A model generated the notes under the pieces. It did no database searches. It saw only the letters and a program-made list of their open reading frames with translations, and was not told the DNA's origin. Position numbers and translations under genes: made by a program. This document shows, one piece after another, positions 23,345 to 32,848 of a stretch of 64,000 nucleotides of DNA. The first letter of the stretch is position 1, and each line of letters begins with the position of its first letter. Origin of the DNA: Membranipora membranacea (Eukaryota > Bryozoa > Gymnolaemata > Cheilostomatida > Membraniporidae); contig OU612065.1 in assembly GCA_914767715.1 (NCBI GenBank), positions 1,858,001-1,922,000 of the forward strand, given 5' to 3'.

Positions 23345-24334
23345 TTATGTTAGGCTTGAATGCCAACGATCTTGCCTGCCATCCTGCAAAACACTCCCAA
23401 ACCCCAACCTAGCCAACTGTTTCATAAATACCCTAGTTATATCGTCATTCCTCTGCTGCATTAACTTTCTTGCATCAAATAATTTGAATGCTTTCACTTT
23501 TGCCACCAGTCAGTCACATAACCCTGGTGTCATGAGTTTTTTGTCCAGAAGGTCATCCACTACACCATTCTGCTGCAAATACACAAAAAAATTTCATAAA
23601 TATCTGCATATGGCTATATCAACCTAAATGATCTCAAATATATAATCTAGGCTGTGTCTGGGGATTATGACCATTGCATTGCATGGCCCAAACCAAAATG
23701 GTAAATTCTCTCCTAAACCCCAGTTGCCCAGACTATTGGATGGTCACACTTCACACAGAAAATGAGTACCCATTAAGAATTAATATTATTATTGAGAATA
23801 ACCTCCTCTTATTATTTTGGGTTAAAAATTAAGTTTTGGTGTCTTCTGGACTACATGAGAAACTAAGTACTCCATAGATGGTCAATCCCATTGAACATTG
23901 TGTAGAACATGCGGCAGATCAAGCAGCCCAGTTGCAGTAACAATGTTTTATCAGTGAAATGACTGCTTTTTAAACTTAGAAACTATATGGCGGATTGCGA
24001 AGACAATTCAAGAAATGCAGAACTATTTGAGCCATTTTTACAGATTTAAATGTGGCCAGAAATGATAGGGTGATTACACCTACAAACGAGATAATATTGA
24101 CAACATGTAGGGGTCACAAATATTGACCCGAAAAGGAAGGAGGGGGGGGATTTACCAACTCAATTATAGACAACACACTATTACATCTGTGTAAACCAAG
24201 GTGGTAAACACTAACTTTGGATAGATAAAATAATTCTGGGGAGCATTACCTCTGCTTCATCAGGATATGCTTTTCCCTCATCATAATACCCATCATCCTC
24301 ACTGTCTCCAGTTTTACCTGTTCCATCACAACAC
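23345..24334 (-). pseudogene. Unidentified exon pair, possibly a decayed gene (in-frame TGA)
   Basis: Two minus-strand segments look like spliced coding exons. Segment 24250-24334 encodes an acidic stretch with GDSEDDGYYDEGKAYPDEAE and ends at a GT donor. Segment 23572 onward follows an AG acceptor and continues in phase: QNGVVDDLLDKKLMTPGLCD. A TGA follows, after which the same frame stays open for about 55 codons (LVAKVKAFKLFDARKLMQQR...) to TAA at 23345-23347. Either the protein ends at the TGA, or the TGA is a disabling change in an older frame. No domain is recognised. Neighbouring minus-strand frames at about 25470-25610 could belong to the same gene, but no consistent splice path was found. 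Confidence 0.35.
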
Positions 24335-25890
24335 CTGCCATGCCCCCAGGGATCAAGGCATGAATAATGGCTTATGAAGCCTTACATAGCTTTGACATAG
24401 CACCCTGTAAAATGTATCAATTATATTGTATAACACAGGTATCCCTTGGCCCCAAACTATCTTGTATTTGCCCAAAAATATATTTTATGTTTATATGAGG
24501 TATATTGGTGAGATGTTGCTGTCTTTTTCACATCCGATAATGAAGCTGGATAATGATGAGTTGTTAGGAGTTACCAGTTACCATAAACATATAAATACTA
24601 ATAGTATTTATAATTGTTTATGTGAGTTACAGATGCCAGATAATCAAGTCAAACTGTAGAACCGCCAACTATTTCTGCCAAGGTATTCATTGGTTATTTT
24701 CCATGGAGCATTGATCTTACAGATTTCCTATCATTCCCGATTTTTTAGTAGTTTGAACACTCATTTTCAGCAATGTTTGGGCTGTTATAAATATGTTGGA
24801 AGCTGTTGAACAACACGTATTGCGCTATCACTGAGCTGTGCATTAAAAAATATACTGTGTGTCGTGCGAGACGCTTAAACTGTGTTGTGTGATCAGCAAG
24901 GCAGCGGTTAAGCAACACTTAATGTACTTAAAGCATATTTTTCAGTCATCCCTAGTGGCTTGATGTTTCCTTGAGCTGAAATGTTGTCACAATTGTCTTC
25001 CATTCCATCAAAAACTTTTTTTTGTACTGACAGAACATGCTTGTTCTATAGGAGAAAAACAAAATTTGTGTTAACGTGGTCATCTTAGCTATATCAGAGA
25101 AGTCACTATAAGCAAACAATACTGTTACCTGCTCTCGCTTTACTCGGTGGATTACTCTAGAGAGAACCATGAGAAAACTCAATTGACCAAATCCTTACTA
25201 GTATTCTGATAGAGAGCCCGTCAAATGGTATCATGATTACATACTAGTCCTTGTGCACCGACCGAGACAAGAGCTCGCCCCCACCCACAAGTTCATAAGT
25301 GAGCGTGTTGAGCTAGGCTCCAAATTGAGGCTGATAAAGTCATTAGCGATGATCAATTTTCAATTGCCTCACAGTGTTGTGAGTTCCAATAATTCCAATA
25401 AATCCATTTCTCACCTCGTCGTTTTTTATTGTGGTGAGTCTTGTACACTGCCATGGCCAGGCTGTTTTATTTGTTTGATTTCTTTCCTATTTCATTGAAA
25501 CAGACTTTCCTCCAGCCTTTCATCACAGAAAACCAATGTCTGTCAAGTAATTCGTCCACATCCCCAATTTCATACTTGCTTTTTATCGGCTCTTGCGGTA
25601 TATATCCTGAAAACATTTTAAAATTCCTCTGAACTGAAAATATGCCCATTCATACAGTATCCATAAAAATTATAAATATTATATTTTTATGGCCAATCTT
25701 CATCTAAATTATTACATCAGATAGAGCACTTCAGCAGGCTCTTGAATGAGGCCCCTGTGGTCAACCACTAAGCTTTTGCAGGTCTGAGGCCGTCTTCTGT
25801 ACAAAATGGGATGGAGAAATGCCCTGAGATTGAAGAGATCAAAGAGCCTGCAGAATTACTAAGTGAAGGGGTGTGTGGGTAGCCTACAGA
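24335..25890. other. Region without an assignable gene
   Basis: Mostly AT-rich sequence. A minus-strand frame at about 25490-25610 after a TTTTCAG acceptor (with DVDELLDRHWFSVMKGWRKV) has coding-like composition but matches nothing I recognise. The rest shows no pattern. Confidence 0.3.
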
Positions 25891-26278
25891 GCAGGCCTGG
25901 AACAGATCTTTTCAATGTCAGCCAATATAAATCTGCAACAAGAATTCGACAAGCCCTTGTTGGGAAACTCATGTTTGTGGATGACAATGCTTTTGTTGCA
26001 CACAACTTTGAGGATACCTAGGAAATAACCAACATGTTTGCCCTATCCTGCCAGCAGTCAGGCGGTAAATCAACATTAAGCAACCATAGATTCTCTACCA
26101 GCCGCTTCCTGGCTCATATGATAGTCGTCAACCTGTTTGAATACACAATTAAGAGCTTTTCAGTGTTCAAAAGTTTAAGTATCTCGCATCAACAATAATG
26201 TTCAACAACAGAATTGACGAAGAGAACAACCCAAGAATATCTAATGCCTCAATCTCCAACGGCAGGTTAAAGAATAGA

Positions 26279-26773
26279 CAGTTTTCTGAGCTCTTATTTA
26301 TGCCTCAATTTGGAGTTGTCCTCTCTCCAGTTTGGTACTTTTAACTCATGCCGCATAGGAAAAACCTGCTAAAAGAGGGTTATATTGTTAGGATAAAAAT
26401 GATTTTTGATTCAGAGTCTGCACCATTGAAAACCCTGTGAGGCAGGGTTTCCAATTCATTGGAGGCTTGAATGTTGATAAATCTTTATTTTAGTGACGAA
26501 ACTCATGAAAGATTTTGCCAAATTGTCCGCAAAACAGGCGGAAAATGCCATAATTGACTATCCAAATACTATACTATAATTATTTCCCAAACTATGTCCA
26601 TATGAGTTTTAAATGTTGCAAATTCTGAATCAATAATAATTTTTATCCTATTATAAGCGGTTTTCAAGATAACCCTCTTTTCAGCACGTTTTTCCTATGC
26701 GGCGTTGGTTAAAAGTACCAAACTGGAGAGAGCCAACTCAAAATTGAGGCCTAAATCAGAGTTCAGAAAACTG
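26279..26773. mobile_element. 495-bp fold-back element, copy A
   Basis: Ends are inverted copies starting CAGTTTTCTGA, with about 140 bases of inverted similarity on each side (including TAGGAAAAAC and the GAGGGTTAT motif) around a loop of about 200 bases. It interrupts the reverse transcriptase directly after GRLKNR. No coding capacity. Confidence 0.85.
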
Positions 26774-26911
26774 TCTATAGGATTGAATTTATGAGCTGCT
26801 TCTTTGTATACTGGCCAAGGTTCTCCTCCATATAGCAAGGAGGACAATACTATGGCATGGTAAATAGAACATTTGGTTTTAAATGCGAAATCCTTGTTAA
26901 ACCGGCCTTTA
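26774..26911 (-). pseudogene. Inverted second copy of a reverse-transcriptase segment
   Basis: On the minus strand this short stretch encodes FNKDFAFKTKCSIYHAIVL, then SLLYGGEPWPVYKEAAHKFN. This is the same segment that lies in plus orientation at about 27408-27545 in the interrupted LINE. It sits between the two 495-bp elements, so an inverted duplication took place here. Confidence 0.8.
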
Positions 26912-26912
26912 T

Positions 26913-27407
26913 AGTTTTCTGAGTTCTAATTTGAGGCTCTATTCGGAGTTGTCCTCTCTCCAGTTTCGTACTTATAACACACGCCACATAGGAAAAAGGA
27001 GCTGAATAGAGGGTTATCTTGAAACTGCTTATAATAGGATAACATGGTTTTTTAATACAGAATCCACATGATTTAAAATTCATAGGGAAAAAGTTTGTTT
27101 AAAAATTTTGGTACATGGATTGTCATTTATATCAATCTTCGCCTGTTTTGCGGACAAATATCATGGAATTTTTCATGAAAATTTTCACTTATATGGCGAT
27201 TTTTCAGCATTCAAGCCCCAAATATTTGGAGACCCTGTCTCTGAGGGACCTCGGATGCTGCATCTAGACACATTTTTGTCCTATTATAATCGGTTTTCAA
27301 GATAACCCTCTTTTCAGCTCCTTTCTACTATGCGATGTGGGTTAAAAGTATCAAACTGGAGAGAGGACAACTCCAAATAGAGGCTCGAATTAGAGCTCAG
27401 AAAACTG
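26913..27407. mobile_element. 495-bp fold-back element, copy B
   Basis: Same family and same length as copy A; ends AGTTTTCTGAG and CTCAGAAAACT. The two reverse-transcriptase copies flank it in opposite orientations, so it forms the centre of a larger hairpin of about 770 bases. No coding capacity. Confidence 0.85.
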
Positions 27408-27845
27408 CCTCTAAAGTGTGGAGCAACAAGGATATCACCTTTAAAACCAAATGCTCTATTTACCGCATCATTGTATTGTGCCCCTTGCTATATGAAGCAG
27501 AAGCTTGGCCAGTATAAAAAGTAGCAGCACATAAATTCAACACCTACAAGATGAGACATCTAAGACAAATTCTTATCATCAAGTGGTGGGATTTTGTTTC
27601 AATCAAACACATCCTCTAACAGGCAATTTCACCTAGTATGTGTGAGCTCCTCATCCAGAGAAACCTGAGATGGGTTTTTCATGTGAATAATGGCAATAAC
27701 AGAATTCCTAAGCAAACACTATACTATCAACTTCGAGAAGGAAAGCGGGGTATTGGTCGACTAGGAATGAGTTTTCAAGATATTGTTAAAAGAAATCTAA
27801 AAGACAAGATGATCCCATTGGACGTTGGCAGACTCTCTGCATAAA

Positions 27846-28695
27846 ATGAAATACATGGAGAGAATCGGTTCAACGGCAGTCGTCTTCGGATACGAAGGAC
27901 ATCTAGTGATTACGATGATTCTATCTACTACTTGTGACTGGTGCTCCAATATGTTGTAACAGCGACAATCGCCGATCAAGATTAATAATCCTAGACAAAA
28001 CAGTAATATGGAGGCTTAGGATTGAGGCAACGAGGCATATATATGTGGTTGATAAGACACTGACATTGTAGTAGTATTGGTGTTATCATTGTCTTGCGGT
28101 CTACATACAAGGGTTTTCAACTGAGAACTCGATCAATTTTGATCGGATTATGAAAATTGTAAAAAGTTTAACTGCTTGTTGTGAAGAGTTTACAACATCA
28201 AATTGATAACAAGATGATGCAGAATGTTAAACCTGGATATCATACTTGCCACTAATCAATTAGTTGTCGTAATGTCTCCCATCCAGTGCCTCACTTAAGC
28301 TGGATATGGTGCCCTGTAAAGGTTTATTATTAAGTCTATGGCTGCTTTAAAAATATGTATATTAATAATATGCTCACTTGTAGAGATATGATAGTATATC
28401 ACAGCTACTGTCAGGTAATGAGGTAGGGGCGAGAGCAAATCTTTCACTGCTACAAAAATAATAAATAGACATTGTTAAAACGATCATCCAATTGAAATTG
28501 AAAGCTCACTTAGTTGAAATGACGTGACGCGTTCTGCTTCTAGATATGCAGGACAATGCCTAGATAAAATGTCATTGCATGTTTTCAGCAATCTTTTTCA
28601 GGAGGACATGAGCCTAGAACGTGATTACAAAAGTATCTGTGTCCCAAAAAGAGATGGCATGATTCAGGAGACCTTTTGTACCAAGCTTCACAGAA
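27846..28695. other. Spacer with a dispersed repeat relic
   Basis: No gene. The part at about 28120-28345 resembles, in inverse orientation, part of the OLA1 intron at about 7330-7560 (shared words such as gatcaattt-atcgg and tctatggct), so an old interspersed repeat is likely. Confidence 0.35.
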
Positions 28696-28745
28696 GATGA
28701 ATAAACTGCATCATCATAATATTATGATGATGCAGTTTATTCATC
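28696..28745. repeat. Perfect 50-bp palindrome
   Basis: The 25-base half gatgaataaactgcatcatc... is followed with no spacer by its exact reverse complement, centred on aatatt. It can extrude as a cruciform. The flanks do not extend the symmetry. Confidence 0.95.
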
Positions 28746-29576
28746 CATCGTCATCAATCGCATGATAGGAACTGTTGATCAGCCACTTCCTGTTTACAGC
28801 AGCCATATTTCATCTCAAGGTCATGTGACATCAAAATATATGATTTCACAAGTTTTTTTTATATATTCTGATTACCCCTATACACTGAGTTTCAACAGTA
28901 TCGCATGATGGGAACTTGAAGTAGGGAGCAATTGACTATTTAAGGCGTCCATATCAGAGCTCGAGATGATGTGACATACAAATTAACAATGTCATAAGAT
29001 TCCCTATGTGTCATAATCCTCTTATTCTAAGTTTTAACCTACGCGCAGGATAAGAACTACTAATCGGCGACCACTTCCTGATGTCAAAACTTGCAACTAT
29101 GTAATTCTCGTTAGACCAAAGTTTCAACTGTATCGTATCAGTCAGTAAGTGGTTACAGCATTAGGCTAATGAATGCGTATAAGGCCCTAGCTAGTTGGTT
29201 AGAACTTCCACTCACATTGAGATTTGAGAGAGAAAAGGCCTCATCAACTGGGGCACTCGACCACTGGACTTGCATCAACATCAGGAGGCCCGTAGAGTGG
29301 GCCATTCATCCAAGCTGACAAGAAATCAATCATTTAGACTCATGACTAGTAGGCCTACAGATTCTGAGGGTAAAGGAAAACAAGGCAAAATAAACAACAG
29401 GATTAATAAAAGTAGATACTTTTTATCCACTCAAATCAATATGAATATATGATGTCTAACCAATCACTCAGTAGTAGCAGTTACTATCCAAAAAGTTAAA
29501 TCAATAACTGTTATGAATAAATCCCGAGATCCTTGAGCCTTATACTTTCAATTCATTAATTCCAAGGCGCCAAGTC
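28746..29576. other. Spacer, no gene seen
   Basis: No coding pattern. A block at about 29240-29295 (ggcactcgaccactggactt) resembles an arm of the following inverted repeat, so it may be a diverged relative. Confidence 0.35.
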
Positions 29577-29687
29577 ACAGGCCTTCTGTAGTTGGTGCCA
29601 GTCCAGTGGTCAATTGCCATAGTGATCAAGGTCTTGTCCACTGAGGCACTAGACCAGTGGACTTGCACCAACTACAGAAGGCCTGTG
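29577..29687. repeat. Inverted repeat with about 35-bp arms
   Basis: The arm 29577-29611 (cacaggccttctgtagttgg...) is matched in reverse complement by 29652-29687 (...accaactacagaaggcc) with few mismatches around a loop of 40 bases. Probably the remnant of a small inverted-repeat element. Confidence 0.85.
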
Positions 29688-29960
29688 CTCCAAGTCCATC
29701 CATCAATCAATTCTTATCATAGGAATACTGCATTGCCTGACTGAGGGCTTTGTCAGGAAATGCAGTTGTCCTATGATTTTTATCCACACAACTCTCTCTC
29801 TCTCTACTCAACCACTTCTTACTCTTAGGTCTACCAAATTTTCGCCTCAGCTACGTTCCACTCTGATTCTCAGTTTTGTATAACACACTCCAGTAATTCC
29901 AAATTGAAATGAATAGTAGTTAACACTCGCCTCATTAACACTCACCTTTTAATAGTTACC

Positions 29961-30475
29961 TACCACACACTCACCTGCTACACAGACTCTCCTGCATGCT
30001 ACACAGACTCTCCTGCATGCTACACACACTCTCCTGCATGCTACACACACTCACCTGCTACACACACTCACCTGCTCCACACACTCCCCTGCTACACAGA
30101 CTCACCTGCTTCACACACTCACCTGCTACACACACTCTCCTGATACACAGACTCACCTTCTACACAGACTCACCTTCTACACAGACTCACCTGCTACACA
30201 CACTCACCTGCTCCACACACTCACCTACTACACAGACTCACCTGCTACACAGACTCACCCGCTACACACACTCACCTGCTACACAGACTCTCCTGCTACA
30301 CAGACTCACCTGCTACACAGACTCACCTGCTACACACACTCACCTGCTACACACACTCACCTGTTGCAGAGACTCACCTGCTACACACACTACTAAGCAC
30401 ACGCTACTAAGCACATGCTACTACGCACACGGTACTATACACACGCTACTGTATACACGCTACTGTACACACTCA
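29961..30475. repeat. 17-bp minisatellite
   Basis: Repeats of a 17-base unit of the form cctgctacacagactca, with acag/acac variants, run to about 30387. A derived block (ctactaagcacacg type) of about 15 bases continues to about 30475. The long open frame across it is a by-product of a unit not divisible by three that lacks stops; it is not a gene. Confidence 0.9.
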
Positions 30476-31153
30476 CTGCATGGTGAACAACTCGGGTTAC
30501 CCACTTAACCAAGCCTTGATTGTTCACCCATCCCTCTCAACAAAGCTTTCCAAGCCAGGCTAAGAATCAGTTCATTTAGTAGATTTAGTAGGAAATTAGT
30601 ACTGCCCCATGAGCAATAAATAATGGATTAGGGGTTAGGCTAATCAGTCAGTGGATACATCATTAGGCCTAGACTAATTAATGATTGCATGTTAGGTCCA
30701 GTTTGATCCTAGCTAGTTAGAATAAAACTTGTCCTATCAAATAGAGATTTCATTGCCGGATGAGGTGGCTAGAGAAGAGTGGTAGACTAGACTACTAGCT
30801 AGCCAGTAGTGTAGTAGTAGTAGGCCTACACACAGCTTAGCCTTGAACATGATGATCAAACAACCAGTCCAAGGGCTTACCCTTGAACCTCACTCATACA
30901 TACTTTCCCTTCCACCATCAATCAATTGAATCACATTGACATTCTTCTTATTCTTTCTAACATTCTCCCTCCCTCTCTGAGCAATGAACTCCCTCTTGAG
31001 GGAGTACTTACCTCTTGATAAATAATGTAGAGAGAAGAATAATTCAGTCACATTTTCAATCACTCTCTGAAGTGAAGGTGATAATCAATTTTTCTACAAA
31101 ATCTTAGATTGCTGCTAACAATTCATATATGCTATAATGGATTTTCTACGTTT
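30476..31153. other. AT-rich spacer, no gene seen
   Basis: No coding pattern. A short palindrome (actccctc with gagggagt) lies near 30987-31005. Confidence 0.4.
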
Positions 31154-31410
31154 CTAACAATTCCACAGTATTGGACCATTCTGCTTGCAGGATAGCCTTG
31201 TGACATAGTCTATCTCTGCAGCACAGCAGTGGTGGCACTGCCATCCTAGAGTAGCACACAGTCTGTCTTTAATCAAATGCTCAAAAGTCTTCATAACTAC
31301 TGAGGTCAAGGCAATAGGTCGATAATCATTCAGGGTTGACGGCTTCTTAGGAACAGGAACCACCTCCGATCTCCGCCATAGTTGAGGGATGTAACCAGAA
31401 CTGAGCCCTG
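31154..31410 (-). pseudogene. Reverse-transcriptase fragment (N-terminal blocks)
   Basis: The minus strand encodes LWRRSEVVPVPKKPS, then LNDYRPIALTSVVMKTFEHL. This is the NYRPI-type block that opens LINE reverse transcriptases. The sequence decays after IKDRLCATLG. No active site remains. Confidence 0.75.
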
Positions 31411-31444
31411 AACACTTCTCAGAGGAAAATTTTCCTATTGGCTT

Positions 31445-31765
31445 TCATGAACTAGGATTTTTAAGGTGATTACCAGATGCCTCATGAAAATTTAATTTTT
31501 CAACAATCAAATGACTTTCTTTTTCATTCCAACGCAGCAAATGTTCCATATTTTTGTTCAAGTTTCTCATATTAACTGATTGTAGAAGAAGTTGATCAGC
31601 GGACATGCAAGAGCTAAAGCCAAACTGTCTGCCACCTATTAATTTGTTATTATCTAGGTAATCCATGATTTGCCTATTCAATATTTTACTGAGAATTGGC
31701 AACAAGGGGAAATGCCTATAATTACTGGGTTGGTTGATCTTGTTTACAGTCTTTGAGCAGGGCAA
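31445..31765 (-). pseudogene. Second reverse-transcriptase fragment, different element
   Basis: The minus strand encodes NQPSNYRHFPLLPILSKIL, then NNKLIGGRQFGFSSCMSADQ. These are the same functional blocks as in the neighbouring fragment but from a different family, so two separate insertions lie side by side. No active site is present. Confidence 0.75.
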
Positions 31766-32848
31766 TTACCAGTGCGTTCTCCCAAACACTGGTAAACTGA
31801 TCACACTCCATTTAATGACTTATGAGTGGTGGAAACTTGACAGTTTGTCACCTCAGTAATCCCAAATAATACTCCTGATTTGAATGGAGTGCCACCATTG
31901 CTACATGATTTCTGGAGACTTTAGCTGCATTATTCAAATTTGTGCCAAATATGGGGAAATAGGGATGAATTCCATTGGTACTATAGTCTGTATACCTGGC
32001 CTTGTCCAACGGCCACAGGTTTTTTTAAACCAAGAACCGTGGCCGCGTGACAAGGCCACTGTATACCCTGGAAATACCGACCCAATGAACAAATGCCTAA
32101 GACATGTCAGTGAAAATGTGTTTATCACAGTATAGGATTTATTCAATTCAACAAAAATAGAATTGGAGTATGAATAAGATAATAAATTATATCCACCTAT
32201 ACCCAACAAAGCCCTCTACTGTATGCTGCCGTGCTATGTTTGTAATGGTGTGTATAATTAATGAGGTGGTATAAGCCGCTTACATCATAGTTTAATACAT
32301 ACATATCATAAACTCAATTTACAATCCATATTGTCAGTATAATATAAGAATTTTGTTTATATGATTGGTTAATGTGGGTGAGCTGAAGATGACAGGGATG
32401 ACAGCATGTGTAAGAAGCCCATGATGTGGGGTACTGTGTAAAAAAGCAATAATCAAATAACATGAAAACAAAGAAGACATAAAAATATAATGTGTTATAT
32501 TCAGATAATTGAGAAATGAAGTTACATACAATATTCATACATAGTAAGGCCTATATTGTTATTGCACAGATTGTCTTCTCTATAATAGCTCATACTTTGT
32601 CCAAGGTCAATGGACTGGCATATATGGCAACCTCTAAAATCATTGAGATTCAGCTGACTAGAACATGTTAATGATGGCCTTATGGAAGCGTCGAATTGTG
32701 TTACTTATCACACTATAGTATAATCCTCTGTGTACAGTACTTCTGATTGGACTTCTGTAGGGTCAGCTGATACTGTACGGTAATATCTACAATAATACAT
32801 CAGAGTATTTAATAACTGATCGGCACATTTGGATAGATCTTATACTAG
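31766..32848. other. DSCAM 3' flank with a small hairpin
   Basis: No gene. It contains a hairpin at 31989-32068 and a possible ATTAAA polyadenylation signal on the minus strand at 32808-32813, about 36 bases after the DSCAM stop. The DSCAM 3' UTR should lie here. Confidence 0.4.
31989..32068. repeat. Short hairpin (gtatac...tggccttgtc arms)
   Basis: The left arm gtatacctggccttgtc and right arm gacaaggccactgtatac pair around an inner stem (cggccac with gtggccg, and ggttt with aaacc). It resembles a very small inverted-repeat element. Confidence 0.75.

Larger units (their letters stand above)
25900..27845 (+). pseudogene. Non-LTR reverse transcriptase, broken by inverted-repeat insertions
   Basis: Plus-strand pieces of one LINE ORF are recognisable in order. 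The active-site block reads GKLMFVDDNAFVAHNFEDT (about 25960-26020). Then come the YLASTI block and NNPRISNASISNGRLKNR (ending near 26278). After a 1.1-kb interruption follow VWSNKDITFKTKCSIYRIIV and LLYEAEAWPVYK (about 27410-27520), then NLRWVFHVNNGNNRIPKQ and GKRGIGRLGMSFQDIVKR to the stop at 27842-27844. The active site has VDD where FADD is usual. Several stops and shifts are present. This is a third LINE lineage, distinct from those at 10-13 kb and 20 kb. Confidence 0.8.

Noticed and set aside
23345-23572. Selenocysteine recoding of the in-frame TGA
   Set aside because: No SECIS hairpin was recognised, no known selenoprotein motif surrounds the TGA, and pseudogene decay is simpler.
29996-30508. 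170-codon open frame rich in Thr-His-Ser-Pro
   Set aside because: It is an artefact of the 17-bp minisatellite, whose unit lacks stops in this frame.
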